NCBI RefSeq assembly: GCF_013522725.1
Contig: NZ_JAAMRF010000008.1
Coordinates: 1 to 64,000 of the forward strand
Direction of reading: 5' to 3'
Source: Stutzerimonas azotifigens
Lineage (GTDB): Bacteria; Pseudomonadota; Gammaproteobacteria; Pseudomonadales; Pseudomonadaceae
DNA length: 64,000 bases
Part shown: positions 49,383 through 58,703 of the stretch, piece after piece
Position numbering within the stretch: the first letter of the stretch is position 1
Layout of the letters: every line of letters starts with the position of its first letter
Notes under the pieces: generated by a model
The model's database searches: none
Told to the model about the DNA's origin: nothing
The model's input: only the letters and a program-made list of their open reading frames with translations
Program-made: the position numbers and the translations under genes

Positions 49383-49679
49383 TCATTGAACAAGGATGGC
49401 CTGGGCCAGCTCCAGATCACTCGCAGCGAGGCCGGGGCGGCTCTGGCGTACGTATGTCAGGGCTGCTTCCAGCCGTGCGCCAAGCAGCTGACCCTCGCTG
49501 GCGACGAAGCATGCGGCGTCGTCCCGCGCCCCGACGATGAGTTTGTTGTCGAAGGGGGCACTGGTCAGCTGGCTGCTCACGTAGCTGGTGCGGACGAGAC
49601 CGGCCGTGGTGACGTCGAAGGCCTGTGCATGGGAGCAGACCGAGAGGCTGGCGATCAAAGGGGCTGTAAGCAAACGCAT
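49383..49679 (-). CDS. DUF2388 exported protein, copy 2
   Basis: A 98-residue paralogue with signal peptide (PLIASLSVCSHAQA) and the core SSQLTSAPFDNKLIVGARDDAACFVASEGQLLGARLEAALTYVRQ. 21 bp upstream of copy 1 on the same strand. Divergence among the copies shows the duplication is old. Confidence 0.8.
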   Translation of the reverse strand: MRLLTAPLIASLSVCSHAQAFDVTTAGLVRTSYVSSQLTSAPFDNKLIVGARDDAACFVASEGQLLGARLEAALTYVRQSRPGLAASDLELAQAILVQ

Positions 49680-49788
49680 GGCGAACCGGAACCGTATCGA
49701 AAAACGGCGCCAAGGCTAGCGAAACCCGACGGCTGCGGCCAGCCCTGGCGCGCCCTTGCGCCAAGGCAACTGTAGCCGCGCGTTGCCG

Positions 49789-50106
49789 TCAGCGCGCAAG
49801 AATCGCTTCGGCGAGCTGCCGGTCGCTGGCCTGCAGTTCCGGCGCCTGGGTACGGATATGCGCGAGTGCCGCTTCCAGATGGACGCCGCGCTGCTGCCCA
49901 CCGCTGGCGACGAAGCGTGCCGCGTCGTCACGTGCCTGCAGCACGAGCTTGTCGTCCCGCGCCGACGAGGTGAGGTCGGAGGTAGCGTCGACGGTATTGA
50001 TCAGCCCGCCCACCACCAGATCGGTGGAGGCGAGGAAGCTGCTGGCCGAGGCGTTGCCGGCCAGCAGAAGAAGGGCGATTCCAAGGGTTGGGTAAAGGCG
50101 GGGCAT
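49789..50106 (-). CDS. DUF2388 exported protein, copy 3
   Basis: A 105-residue paralogue with signal peptide (GIALLLLAGNASA) and core DLVVGGLINTVDATSDLTSSARDDKLVLQARDDAARFVASGGQQRGVHLEAALAHIR. Separated from copy 2 by 109 bp, so it could have its own transcript. Confidence 0.8.
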   Translation of the reverse strand: MPRLYPTLGIALLLLAGNASASSFLASTDLVVGGLINTVDATSDLTSSARDDKLVLQARDDAARFVASGGQQRGVHLEAALAHIRTQAPELQASDRQLAEAILAR

Positions 50107-50178
50107 GGGGCGTCTCCAGAATATCGTCGACTCTAGACTCCCGGCCTTAGGTTGCGTTCCCGAAAATCGCGTCCGGTG

Positions 50179-50391
50179 TCAGCGCCAGAACGGCTTGCTC
50201 AGCTCGACTTCGCGGGCGGCCGGGCTGATGCCGATATCGGCCAGCTGACGATCGTCGAGGCGGGCAAGCTGCCGACGGGTGCGGCTGCGTTGGCGCCATA
50301 GATAGATGCGCTGTGCCATCGTGAGAAGGTGGCTGAAGGCTGCGTCGCGGGAAAAGGTGGGCAGGGTGGTGCGAGGCAGTGTGCGTTGCAT
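50179..50391 (-). CDS. DUF1127 small basic protein
   Basis: A 70-residue protein ending in the DUF1127 motif WRQRSRTRRQLARLDDRQLADIGISPAAREVELSKPFW. Such proteins are linked to RNA binding and metabolic adaptation in other bacteria. ATG 50391 is chosen as the first start after GGGAAGG; ATG 50412 is an alternative lacking a ribosome binding site. Confidence 0.8.
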   Translation of the reverse strand: MQRTLPRTTLPTFSRDAAFSHLLTMAQRIYLWRQRSRTRRQLARLDDRQLADIGISPAAREVELSKPFWR

Positions 50392-50566
50392 GGTGTACTG
50401 ACCTTCCCGCATCTGAACGGGTGTGGTGGCATGGGTCAGTAGGATCGCGCGAAGCGGGACGCGGTTACAGTCACAGGCACTGGGGATTGTGCGGGTACAG
50501 TAGGCGCCCTGGCGCAACTGTACTGGCAGCTGGTACGGGAACTGTTTTCTGCTGCCAAAAACGCAG

Positions 50567-50593
50567 GACACCGGCACGAGGCCGGTGTCTTTT
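50567..50593. terminator. Hairpin downstream of pntB
   Basis: GACACCGGC (50567-50575) pairs with GCCGGTGTC (50581-50589) around ACGAG. A T-run follows on the plus strand; on the minus strand, the pntB direction, T5 lies six bases after the stem. It probably ends the pnt transcript. Confidence 0.65.
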
Positions 50594-50609
50594 GGGGCAC
50601 GAAAGTGCT

Positions 50610-52061
50610 CTATTCCACGGCTTTGACCATATCCTCGACCACCTTCTTGGCGTCGCCGAAGACCATCATCGTCTTGTCCATGTAGAACAGTTCGTTGTCG
50701 AGGCCCGCATAGCCGCTGGCCATGGAGCGCTTGTTGACGATGATCGTCTTGGCCTTGAAGGCCTCGAGGATCGGCATGCCGGCGATTGGCGACTTGGGGT
50801 CGTTCTTCGCCGCCGGGTTGACCACGTCGTTGGCACCGAGCACCAGCACCACGTCGGCCTGGCCGAACTCGGAGTTGATGTCATCCATCTCGAACACCTG
50901 CTCGTAAGGCACCTCGGCCTCGGCCAGCAGCACGTTCATGTGCCCGGGCATGCGGCCGGCGACCGGGTGGATCGCGTACTTCACGGTCACGCCGCGGTGC
51001 GTGAGTTTCTCGGCCAGCTCCATCAGGGCATGCTGCGCGCGCGCCACCGCCAGGCCGTAGCCGGGAACGATGATCACGGTGTCGGCGTTGCCCAGCAGGA
51101 AGGCGGCATCGTCGCTCGAGCCGGATTTGACCGGACGCTGCTCCTTGCTGCCCGTTGCCGCGCCTGCATCGGCATCGGCACCGAAGCCGCCGAGGATCAC
51201 GTTGAAGAACGAGCGGTTCATCGCCTTGCACATGATGTAGGAGAGGATCGCGCCGGAGGAGCCCACCAGGGAGCCGGCGATGATCAGCATCGAGTTGTTC
51301 AGCGAGAAGCCGATACCGGCCGCCGCCCAGCCCGAGTAGCTGTTGAGCATCGACACCACCACCGGCATGTCGGCGCCGCCGATGGGGATGATGATCAGCA
51401 CGCCGATGATGAAGGCCAGCGCCAGCATGATCGCGAAGGCCGAGAGACTGCCGGTGAACATGTAGGTCAGGCCGAGAGCCAGGATCGCGATGCCCACCGC
51501 CAGGTTGACCATGTGCTGGCCCTTGAACACCACCGGAGTGCCCTGGAACAGGCGGAACTTGTACTTGCCAGACAGCTTGCCGAAGGCGATGACCGAACCG
51601 GAAAAGGTGATCGCGCCGATGGCCGCGCCAAGGAACAGCTCCAGGCGATTGCCCAGCGGGATGGCGTAGCCGGCCGCCTGGACGATACCCAGCGACTGCG
51701 GTTCAACCACCGCGGCGATGGCGATGAACACCGCTGCCAGGCCGATCATGCTGTGCATGAAGGCCACCAGCTCCGGCATCTTGGTCATCTCGACGCGTCG
51801 CGCCATCAGGGTGCCGGCGCTACCGCCGACCAGCAGGCCTATGAGCACGAAGACGATGCCGGTGGCGGCGTTGTTGCTCTCCGACAGCTGCGCGCCAAGC
51901 TTGAACACCAGGAACACCGTGGTGATCACGGCGATGGCCATGCCGGCCATGCCGAACAGGTTGCCGCGGCGCGAGCTGGTCGGGTGGGACAGCCCTTTGA
52001 GGGCCTGGATGAAGCACACCGAGGCCACGAGGTAGAGCAGGGTGATGGTATTCATGCTCAT
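50610..52061 (-). CDS. pntB: NAD(P) transhydrogenase subunit beta
   Basis: A 483-residue subunit with a membrane domain II (about nine helices) and a C-terminal NADP-binding domain III (GYGLAVARAQHALMELAEKL, HPVAGRMPGHMNVLLAEA, VLVLGANDVVNPAA). It couples proton flow to hydride transfer from NADH to NADP. It starts one base after the pntAB stop. Confidence 0.96.
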   Translation of the reverse strand: MSMNTITLLYLVASVCFIQALKGLSHPTSSRRGNLFGMAGMAIAVITTVFLVFKLGAQLSESNNAATGIVFVLIGLLVGGSAGTLMARRVEMTKMPELVAFMHSMIGLAAVFIAIAAVVEPQSLGIVQAAGYAIPLGNRLELFLGAAIGAITFSGSVIAFGKLSGKYKFRLFQGTPVVFKGQHMVNLAVGIAILALGLTYMFTGSLSAFAIMLALAFIIGVLIIIPIGGADMPVVVSMLNSYSGWAAAGIGFSLNNSMLIIAGSLVGSSGAILSYIMCKAMNRSFFNVILGGFGADADAGAATGSKEQRPVKSGSSDDAAFLLGNADTVIIVPGYGLAVARAQHALMELAEKLTHRGVTVKYAIHPVAGRMPGHMNVLLAEAEVPYEQVFEMDDINSEFGQADVVLVLGANDVVNPAAKNDPKSPIAGMPILEAFKAKTIIVNKRSMASGYAGLDNELFYMDKTMMVFGDAKKVVEDMVKAVE

Positions 52062-52062
52062 C

Positions 52063-52377
52063 TTAGTGCTTCTCCGCCGAGGCCTTCGGAGCCTTCTTCT
52101 TGAACATTTCCAGCATCCGGCGCGTGACCAGGAAGCCGCCGAACACGTTGACCGCGGCCAGGGCCACCGCCAGGGTGCCCATCGTTTTGCCCAGCGGGGT
52201 CACGGTGAGGGCGGCGGCAAGCATGGCGCCGACGATAACGATCGCCGAGATCGCATTGGTGACCGCCATCAGCGGCGTGTGCAGCGCAGGGGTGACGTTC
52301 CACACCACGTGGTAGCCGACGTAGATCGCCAGCACGAAGATGATCAGGTTGTAGAGGCCGTCCGAAATCAGGTCCAT
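52063..52377 (-). CDS. pntAB: NAD(P) transhydrogenase subunit alpha, part 2
   Basis: A 104-residue membrane part of the split alpha subunit, with three or four helices (LYNLIIFVLAIYVGYHVVWNVTPALHTPLMAVTNAISAIVIVGAM). The alpha subunit is split into two genes as in many alpha- and gammaproteobacteria. Confidence 0.95.
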   Translation of the reverse strand: MDLISDGLYNLIIFVLAIYVGYHVVWNVTPALHTPLMAVTNAISAIVIVGAMLAAALTVTPLGKTMGTLAVALAAVNVFGGFLVTRRMLEMFKKKAPKASAEKH

Positions 52378-52389
52378 GGTTCGTCTCCC

Positions 52390-53511
52390 TTAGCCGTTGG
52401 TGCGCACGATCCGACCGCCTTCGCACATCAGGCAGGCGGCGACGATGTCGTCTTCGAGGTTGAGCTGGAAGCGGCCTTCGCCGTCGATCACCAGCTTGAG
52501 GAAGTCCAGCAGGTTGCGGGCGTACAGCGCCGAGGCGTCTGCCGGCACCCAGGTGGCCAGGTTGGCGTAGCCGACCAGGGTCACGCCGTGGGCGATGACG
52601 ACCTGATCGAGCACCGTCAGCGGGCAGTTTCCGCCCTGGGACGCGGCCAGGTCGATGACCACCGAGCCGGGCTTCATCTGCTGCACGGTTTCCTCGTGGA
52701 GCAGGGTCGGGGCCTTGCGGCCAGGAATCAGTGCGGTGGTGATGACGATGTCGGCCTGCTTGGCACGCTCGTGCACGGCCTGGGCCTGACGTGTCATCCA
52801 CGAGGCCGGCATCGGCCGCGCATAACCGCCAACGCCTTCGGCGCATTCGCGCTCTTCATCGGTCTCGAAAGGGACGTCGACGAACTTGGCGCCGAGCGAC
52901 TCGATTTGCTCCTTCACCGCCGGGCGCACGTCGGAGGCCTCGATCACCGCACCCAGACGCTTGGCCGTGGCGATCGCCTGCAGACCGGCGACACCGGCGC
53001 CCAGCACCAGCACCCGCGCCGCTTTCACGGTGCCGGCGGCGGTCATCAGCATCGGCATGAAGCGCGGATAATGGTGAGCCGCCAGCAGCACCGCCTTGTA
53101 GCCGGCGATGTTGGCCTGGGAGGACAGCACGTCCAGGCTCTGCGCGCGGGAGGTGCGCGGCGCCGCCTCGAGGGCGAAGGCGGTGATGCCGCGCTCGGCC
53201 ATGCGCGCGATGGATGCGTTGTCGAAGGGGTTGAGCATGCCGATCAGCACGGCGCCGGGGCGCAACTGCGCGAGCTCCGCGTCGTTCGGCGCGAGCACCT
53301 TGAGCACGATCTCGGCGCCGAGCGCGGCACCGGCATCGCCAATGATCGCGCCGGCGGCTTCAAAGGCGCTGTCCGGAACGCTGGAGCGCTGGCCTGCGCC
53401 GCTCTGCACCGTCACCTGGTGGCCTTGGCCGATCAGCTTCTTGATGGTCTCCGGGGTCGCGGCGACGCGTGTTTCCCCAGCCTGGGTTTCGAGAGGAACA
53501 CCGATGTGCAC
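52390..53511 (-). CDS. pntAA: NAD(P) transhydrogenase subunit alpha, part 1
   Basis: A 373-residue soluble NAD-binding part, homologous to alanine dehydrogenase: MHIGVPLETQAGETRVAATPETIKKL at the N-terminus, VLVLGAGVAGLQAIATAKRLGAVIEASDVRPAVKEQIESLGAKFVDV as the Rossmann fold. First gene of pntAA-pntAB-pntB. Confidence 0.96.
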   Translation of the reverse strand: MHIGVPLETQAGETRVAATPETIKKLIGQGHQVTVQSGAGQRSSVPDSAFEAAGAIIGDAGAALGAEIVLKVLAPNDAELAQLRPGAVLIGMLNPFDNASIARMAERGITAFALEAAPRTSRAQSLDVLSSQANIAGYKAVLLAAHHYPRFMPMLMTAAGTVKAARVLVLGAGVAGLQAIATAKRLGAVIEASDVRPAVKEQIESLGAKFVDVPFETDEERECAEGVGGYARPMPASWMTRQAQAVHERAKQADIVITTALIPGRKAPTLLHEETVQQMKPGSVVIDLAASQGGNCPLTVLDQVVIAHGVTLVGYANLATWVPADASALYARNLLDFLKLVIDGEGRFQLNLEDDIVAACLMCEGGRIVRTNG

Positions 53512-54091
53512 GTCTTATTCTCCTGCGTGATCGTTTCAGGTGCTTGCGCGGCTCCAAGCCGTCTGTTCAGCGACCCATCGTGATTGACCAGAGCACTGCG
53601 TTGGCGCCCCGGCATGCGGATCAGCGGTACCGGCATTGCCGGCAAGGCCGGCGGCGCGGCATTTTGCAGGCGAAGCGGTGGGCCGACAACCATTTTGAAG
53701 TAAAACTATTCAGTCACTACAAGTCATTACCTGACCATGAAAGACGGGGCGACTCGCGCAGGCTGGCTGAAAGCCACAGACGGCGCGCCGTCTGGCCTGA
53801 CACCTTGCATGCTGAATGAACATGCATTTCCCTTCGCTATGCTCTAGAGACTGCCGAGGCGCCTGAGGCTCCCCCGGCGCCGGCGATTTGTAGCGAACCG
53901 CGATGAGACACTACCCGCCGACCGGCGTTTCATCCTGATGCTTAAATGTTTATAAACGGGCCCCAGAAACCGGCGCGGCTGCAATGTCATCGAAACCTTG
54001 TAGTCCAAAGATAACGCCACGTTGATGAACGCCTCGCCGTACGCCCGTGCGGACGATACCCAGACGTTCGCAGCGCTAGCAGGAGCCCGCC
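53512..54091. other. 580-bp gene-free region between pntAA and gspE
   Basis: No credible gene: the open frames present lack ribosome binding sites and codon bias. It should contain the promoters of pntAA (leftward) and gspE (rightward). An AT-rich patch occurs at about 53700-53745 and a second at 53938-53960. This is the place where gspC and gspD stand in P. aeruginosa (xcpPQ); they are absent here. Confidence 0.5.
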
Positions 54092-55609
54092 ATGCCTGAA
54101 CTCGATATGAATCCGATTGCCCCTCTGCTGGACGAACCGCCCGTCCAGCGCCGCCTGCCTTTCGCCTTTGCCCGTCGCCACGGTGTGATCCTGCTCGATG
54201 GGGTTGGCGGTCTGCGTCTGTGCGTACGCGAAGGTGCTCCCCTGACCGCCCTGCAGGAAGCCCAGCGCCTGGCCGGCGGACCGCTGGCCATGCGCTGGCT
54301 GTCATCCGAGGAATTCGACCAGGCGCTGTCGACGGCCTACCAGCACGATTCGTCGACGGCCATGCTGATGGTCGAAGGGCTCGGCAACGACATGGATCTG
54401 GCCAGCCTGGCCGACCAGATCCAGGAAACCGAAGACCTGCTCGAGCAGGAAGACGACGCGCCGATCATCCGCCTGATCAACGCCATCCTCGGCGAGGCGA
54501 TCAACGAGAACGCCTCGGACATCCACGTCGAGACCTTCGAGAAGCGCCTGGTGATTCGCTTTCGCATCGACGGCATCCTGCGCGAGGTGGTCCAGCCCAA
54601 GCGCGAGTTGGCGGCGCTGCTGGTGTCGCGGATCAAGGTCATGGCCAAGCTGGACATCGCCGAGAAGCGCGTCCCGCAGGACGGGCGAATCTCCCTGCGC
54701 GTCGGTGGCCGCGAGGTGGATATCCGCGTTTCGACCCTGCCTTCGGCCAACGGCGAGCGGGTGGTGCTGCGTCTGCTCGACAAGCAGGCCGGCCGCCTGA
54801 CCTTGCGCCACCTGGGCATGAACGAAGAGGACCGCCGCCAGCTCGAGCAGGCGGTGAAGAAGCCCCACGGCATCATCCTGGTCACCGGGCCCACCGGCTC
54901 GGGCAAGACCACCACGCTGTACGCCGCGCTGACCACGCTCAACGACCGTACGCGCAACATCCTCACGGTCGAGGACCCCATCGAGTATCACCTCGAAGGC
55001 ATCGGCCAGACTCAGGTCAACACCAAGGTCGACATGACCTTCGCCCGCGGCTTGCGCGCCATCCTGCGCCAGGACCCCGACGTGGTGATGGTCGGCGAGA
55101 TCCGCGACCAGGAAACCGCCGACATGGCCGTGCAGGCCTCGCTGACCGGTCACCTGGTGCTCTCGACACTGCACACCAACAGCGCCATCGGCGCGGTAAC
55201 CCGCCTGGTGGACATGGGTGTGGAGCCGTTCCTGATCTCCTCCTCGCTGCTCGGTGTACTGGCCCAGCGCCTCGTGCGGGTGTTGTGTAATGACTGCAAA
55301 CGCGCCTATGTCGCCGACGAGGCCGAATGCGCGCTGCTCGGCGTCGACCCGGCCGACGCGCCGACCCTCTATCACGCCGAAGGCTGCGAGTTGTGCCGCA
55401 ACCTCGGCTATCGAGGGCGAACCGGGATCTACGAACTGGTGGTGCTCGACGACACCCTGCGCACCATGATCCATACCCGCGCATCGGAACAGGACATGAC
55501 CCGGCATGCGCGACGGCTCGGGCCGAGCATCCGCGACGACGGGATGCGCAAGGTGCGAGAGGGCGTGACCACCATCGAAGAAGTACTGCGCGTGACGCGG
55601 GAGGAATAG
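54092..55609 (+). CDS. gspE: Type II secretion ATPase GspE
   Basis: A 505-residue cytoplasmic ATPase of the secretion machine. Walker A is GPTGSGKTT (residues 266-274), the Asp box [13 protein letters not shown], Walker [17 protein letters not shown]. The zinc-binding C-terminal subdomain keeps CNDC (399-402) and CELC (432-435). It anchors to GspL. The first gene of the operon; a REP-rich 439-bp gap separates it from gspF. Confidence 0.95.
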   Translation: MPELDMNPIAPLLDEPPVQRRLPFAFARRHGVILLDGVGGLRLCVREGAPLTALQEAQRLAGGPLAMRWLSSEEFDQALSTAYQHDSSTAMLMVEGLGNDMDLASLADQIQETEDLLEQEDDAPIIRLINAILGEAINENASDIHVETFEKRLVIRFRIDGILREVVQPKRELAALLVSRIKVMAKLDIAEKRVPQDGRISLRVGGREVDIRVSTLPSANGERVVLRLLDKQAGRLTLRHLGMNEEDRRQLEQAVKKPHGIILVTGPTGSGKTTTLYAALTTLNDRTRNILTVEDPIEYHLEGIGQTQVNTKVDMTFARGLRAILRQDPDVVMVGEIRDQETADMAVQASLTGHLVLSTLHTNSAIGAVTRLVDMGVEPFLISSSLLGVLAQRLVRVLCNDCKRAYVADEAECALLGVDPADAPTLYHAEGCELCRNLGYRGRTGIYELVVLDDTLRTMIHTRASEQDMTRHARRLGPSIRDDGMRKVREGVTTIEEVLRVTREE

Positions 55610-56048
55610 CGGTGAAGGGTTTGTTCGGCTCCGCCGAGATAATCGCGGTCAAGACCGCTCCCACGACGGCCGCGTCTCCCAGACAGGATGCGCCCGGGCC
55701 TGCTCCCACACACAATTCGCAAAGGTCTGCTCACTGCGGGAGCGATCCCGTCCGCGAAGCGCATGCCACCACGGCATCGCAGGCGCCCTGTGGGAGCGGT
55801 CTCGACCGCGAGCTGTTCACGCACGCATGCGCTCCGGCTTCCCATGAGCCTGACTTGAATCACGGAGCGACGCCGACTGCAGAGCCGCACATGCCTGACG
55901 TTCGCGTGAGTCATTCGGAACCCATCGTGGTCAAGACCGCTCCCACGGAGCACGCGCACAGGCCTGCTCCCGTGACCGCTGCAGGTCCCTGTGGGAGCGG
56001 TCTTGACCGCGAATGGCCTTTTCACGCATCTGCTGCGGGGCCCTGCTG
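55610..56048. repeat. REP cluster between gspE and gspF
   Basis: Copies of the REP core (GTGGGAGCGGTCTTGACCGC) lie at 55643-55664 (minus), 55790-55811 (plus), 55925-55946 (minus) and 55991-56012 (plus), with a diverged one at about 55736-55757 (plus). They are arranged in alternating orientation, as in BIME-like clusters. No gene is seen in this stretch. Confidence 0.85.
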
Positions 56049-57263
56049 ATGGCGGCCTTCGAATACCTCGCCCTGGACGGCCGCGGCCGCGAGCAGAAGG
56101 GGCTGATCGAGGCCGACAGCCCGCGCCAGGCGCGGCAGCTGCTGCGCGAGAAGCAATGGTCGCCGCTGGAGGTCAAGCAGGCGCGCGCACGGGAAGAGAC
56201 CAGTGGTGGCGGTCTGGCCTTCGGTCGTGGTCTGTCGGCTCGCGACCTGGCGCTGGTGACCCGCCAGTTGTCGACCCTGGTGCAGGCGGCGCTGCCGATC
56301 GAAGAGGCCCTGCGCGCCGCCGCGGCGCAGTCGACCTCGCAGAAGATCAAGTCGATGCTGCTGGCGGTGCGGGCGCGGGTGATGGAAGGCCACAGCCTGG
56401 CGGCCGCGTTGCGCGAGTACCCGTCGGCCTTTCCCGAGCTCTACCGCGCCACCGTGGCGGCGGGCGAGCACGCCGGGCACCTGGGGCTGGTGCTCGACCA
56501 ACTGGCCGACTACACCGACCAGCGCCAGCAGTCGCGGCAGAAAATCCAGCTCGCGTTGCTTTATCCGATCATCCTGATGGTCGCCTCGCTGACCATCGTC
56601 GGCTTCCTGCTCGGCTACGTGGTACCGGACGTGGTCAAGGTCTTCGTCAACACCGGTCAGGAGCTGCCGGCGCTGACCACCGGGCTGATCGCCGCGAGCG
56701 AACTAGTACAGTCCTGGGGCTGGCTGATGGTGCTAGTGGCCGTCGGCGGGGTGCTGGCGATGCGCCGGGCGCTGCGCGATGAAAACCTGCGCCGGCGCTG
56801 GCACGCGTTCATCCTCCGGCTGCCGTTGATCGGGCGTCTTTCGAGGGCGACCAACACCGCGCGTTTCGCCTCGACCCTGGCGATTCTTACCCGCAGTGGC
56901 GTACCGCTGGTCGAGGCGTTGTCCATCGCTGCGGCTGTGATCGCTAACCTACGCATCCGCGACAAGGTGATCGAGGCCGCCCAGAAGGTGCGCGAAGGCA
57001 GCAGCCTGACGCGCTCGCTGGACGCGACCGGCGAATTCCCGCCGATGATGCTGCACATGATCGCCAGCGGTGAAAAATCCGGCGAACTGGACCAGATGCT
57101 GGCGCGTACCGCGCGCAACCAGGAAAACGACCTGGCGGCACAGGTCTCGCTGCTGGTCGGCCTGTTCGAGCCCTTCATGCTCGTATTCATGGGCGCGGTG
57201 GTGCTGGTCATCGTACTGGCGATCCTCTTGCCGATTCTCTCTCTCAATCAGTTGGTAGGTTAA
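56049..57263 (+). CDS. gspF: Type II secretion inner-membrane protein GspF
   Basis: A 404-residue GspF with two T2SSF domains (residues about 70-195 and 270-395), each followed by hydrophobic helices. Motifs: LVTRQLSTLVQAALPIEEALRAAAAQ and ARFASTLAILTRSGVPLVEAL. The ATG at 56049 gives the family start MAAFEYLALDGRG; the ribosome binding site is weak. Confidence 0.94.
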   Translation: MAAFEYLALDGRGREQKGLIEADSPRQARQLLREKQWSPLEVKQARAREETSGGGLAFGRGLSARDLALVTRQLSTLVQAALPIEEALRAAAAQSTSQKIKSMLLAVRARVMEGHSLAAALREYPSAFPELYRATVAAGEHAGHLGLVLDQLADYTDQRQQSRQKIQLALLYPIILMVASLTIVGFLLGYVVPDVVKVFVNTGQELPALTTGLIAASELVQSWGWLMVLVAVGGVLAMRRALRDENLRRRWHAFILRLPLIGRLSRATNTARFASTLAILTRSGVPLVEALSIAAAVIANLRIRDKVIEAAQKVREGSSLTRSLDATGEFPPMMLHMIASGEKSGELDQMLARTARNQENDLAAQVSLLVGLFEPFMLVFMGAVVLVIVLAILLPILSLNQLVG

Positions 57264-57265
57264 AC

Positions 57266-57700
57266 ATGACGTTGCGTACACGCAGACAGGGTGGCTTCAC
57301 CCTCATCGAAATCATGGTCGTGGTGGTGATCCTGGGGATCCTCGCCGCATTGGTGGTTCCGCAGGTGATGAGCCGCCCGGACCAGGCCAAGGTCACCGTC
57401 GCCAAGGGCGACATCAAGGCCGTCGCCGCGGCGCTGGACATGTACAAGCTGGATAACTTCGCCTATCCAAGCACCCAGCAGGGGCTCGATGCGCTGGTCA
57501 AGCGGCCCACCGGCAACCCGCAGCCGAAGAACTGGAACCGCGACGGCTACCTCAAGCGCCTGCCGCAGGACCCTTGGGGCAACGACTACCAGTACCTGTC
57601 GCCCGGCACCCGCGGTCAGTTCGACCTCTATTCCTTCGGCGCCGATGGCAAGGAAGGCGGCTCCGACCTGAACGCGGACATCGGCAACTGGGATCTCTGA
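57266..57700 (+). CDS. gspG: Type II secretion major pseudopilin GspG
   Basis: A 144-residue major pseudopilin. Prepilin peptidase would cut at G-FTLIE, after the basic leader RTRRQGG; the Glu5 after cleavage is present. C-terminal calcium-binding region: GQFDLYSFGADGKEGG. 2 bp after gspF. Confidence 0.95.
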   Translation: MTLRTRRQGGFTLIEIMVVVVILGILAALVVPQVMSRPDQAKVTVAKGDIKAVAAALDMYKLDNFAYPSTQQGLDALVKRPTGNPQPKNWNRDGYLKRLPQDPWGNDYQYLSPGTRGQFDLYSFGADGKEGGSDLNADIGNWDL

Positions 57701-57705
57701 CGCCC

Positions 57706-58287
57706 ATGCTTCACGGCCGCCGGGCCGCCGGCTTCACGCTGATCGAGTTGCTGGTGGTGCTGGTGATCCTCGGCACGCTGATCAGCCTGGCGGTGCTGTC
57801 GACCGGCAGCGCCAGCGGCGCGCGCGAGCTGCGTGACGAGGCGCAGCGGATCGCCGCGGTGATCGGCCTGCTGGCCGACGAGGCCGTGCTCGACAGCCGC
57901 GAGTATGGCCTGCTGATCGACAACGAAGGCTACCGCGTGCTGCGCTACGACGAGGCCGAGGCTCGCTGGGTCGACAACGACGCCCGCGGGCCTCACCGCC
58001 TGCCATCCTGGGCGCGGCTGGATCTGGAACTCGACGGCACCCCGCTGCAGCTGGTGGCGCCGGTTCGCCAGGGGGGCGACCGTGCAGGGCTTTCCCGTGA
58101 CGAGGACGAGGAGCAAAGAAAAAGAGAAGCCGCGCGGCTGCAGCCGCAACTGCTGATCCTCTCCAGCGGCGAGCTGTCGCCGTTCAGCCTGCGGGTCTCG
58201 GAGCGACGTCCGGATGGCAACGCCTGGATCGTGTCCAGCGATGGTTTCGAGCTGCCCGAAGCCGTGCCGGCGCAGGAACGGCGATGA
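57706..58287 (+). CDS. gspH: Type II secretion minor pseudopilin GspH
   Basis: A 193-residue minor pseudopilin with the leader and cleavage site AAG-FTLIELL. It has a GspH-like domain with longer linker including a charged stretch DEDEEQRKREAARL. Overlaps gspI by four bases. Confidence 0.92.
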   Translation: MLHGRRAAGFTLIELLVVLVILGTLISLAVLSTGSASGARELRDEAQRIAAVIGLLADEAVLDSREYGLLIDNEGYRVLRYDEAEARWVDNDARGPHRLPSWARLDLELDGTPLQLVAPVRQGGDRAGLSRDEDEEQRKREAARLQPQLLILSSGELSPFSLRVSERRPDGNAWIVSSDGFELPEAVPAQERR

Positions 58288-58703
58288 AACGGCCGGCGCC
58301 GAGGCGCTCGGCGAACACCGCCGGGTTCACCCTGCTCGAAGTGCTGGTCGCCCTGGCGATCTTCGCCACCGTCGCCGCGGTGGTCCTCACGGCGGCCGGG
58401 CGCAGCCTGAACAACGCCGCGCGGCTGGAGCAGATCACCTTCGCCGACTGGATCGCCGATAACCGCATCACCGAATTGCAGCTGGCCGACCCCATTCCGG
58501 CCGAGGGCAGCGAGACTCTCGAGCTGGAATTCGCCAATCGGCGCTGGCAAGTGCTCAGCGAAGTCGAGGCGACCTCCGAGCCGCTCATGCGTCGCGTCAC
58601 CGTGTGGGTGGCCGAGGCGCAGCCGCGGGGGGGCAATCGCAACGCCAACCTGCGCGACCGCTCGATCAGCAGCCTGACCGGGTTCATCGAGGTGCGCCAA
58701 TGA
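58284..58703 (+). CDS. gspI: Type II secretion minor pseudopilin GspI
   Basis: A 139-residue minor pseudopilin; cleavage site AG-FTLLEVLVAL. Part of the GspIJK tip complex. Overlaps gspJ by 4 bases. Confidence 0.93.
   Translation: MKRPAPRRSANTAGFTLLEVLVALAIFATVAAVVLTAAGRSLNNAARLEQITFADWIADNRITELQLADPIPAEGSETLELEFANRRWQVLSEVEATSEPLMRRVTVWVAEAQPRGGNRNANLRDRSISSLTGFIEVRQ

Noticed and set aside
50379..52103. 574-codon plus-strand frame opposite pntB
   Set aside because: Shadow of pntB; repetitive His/Arg/Gly composition typical of reversed high-GC codons.
53844..54305. 153-codon minus-strand frame before gspE
   Set aside because: Overlaps the start of gspE antisense, no ribosome binding site and no recognisable protein features.
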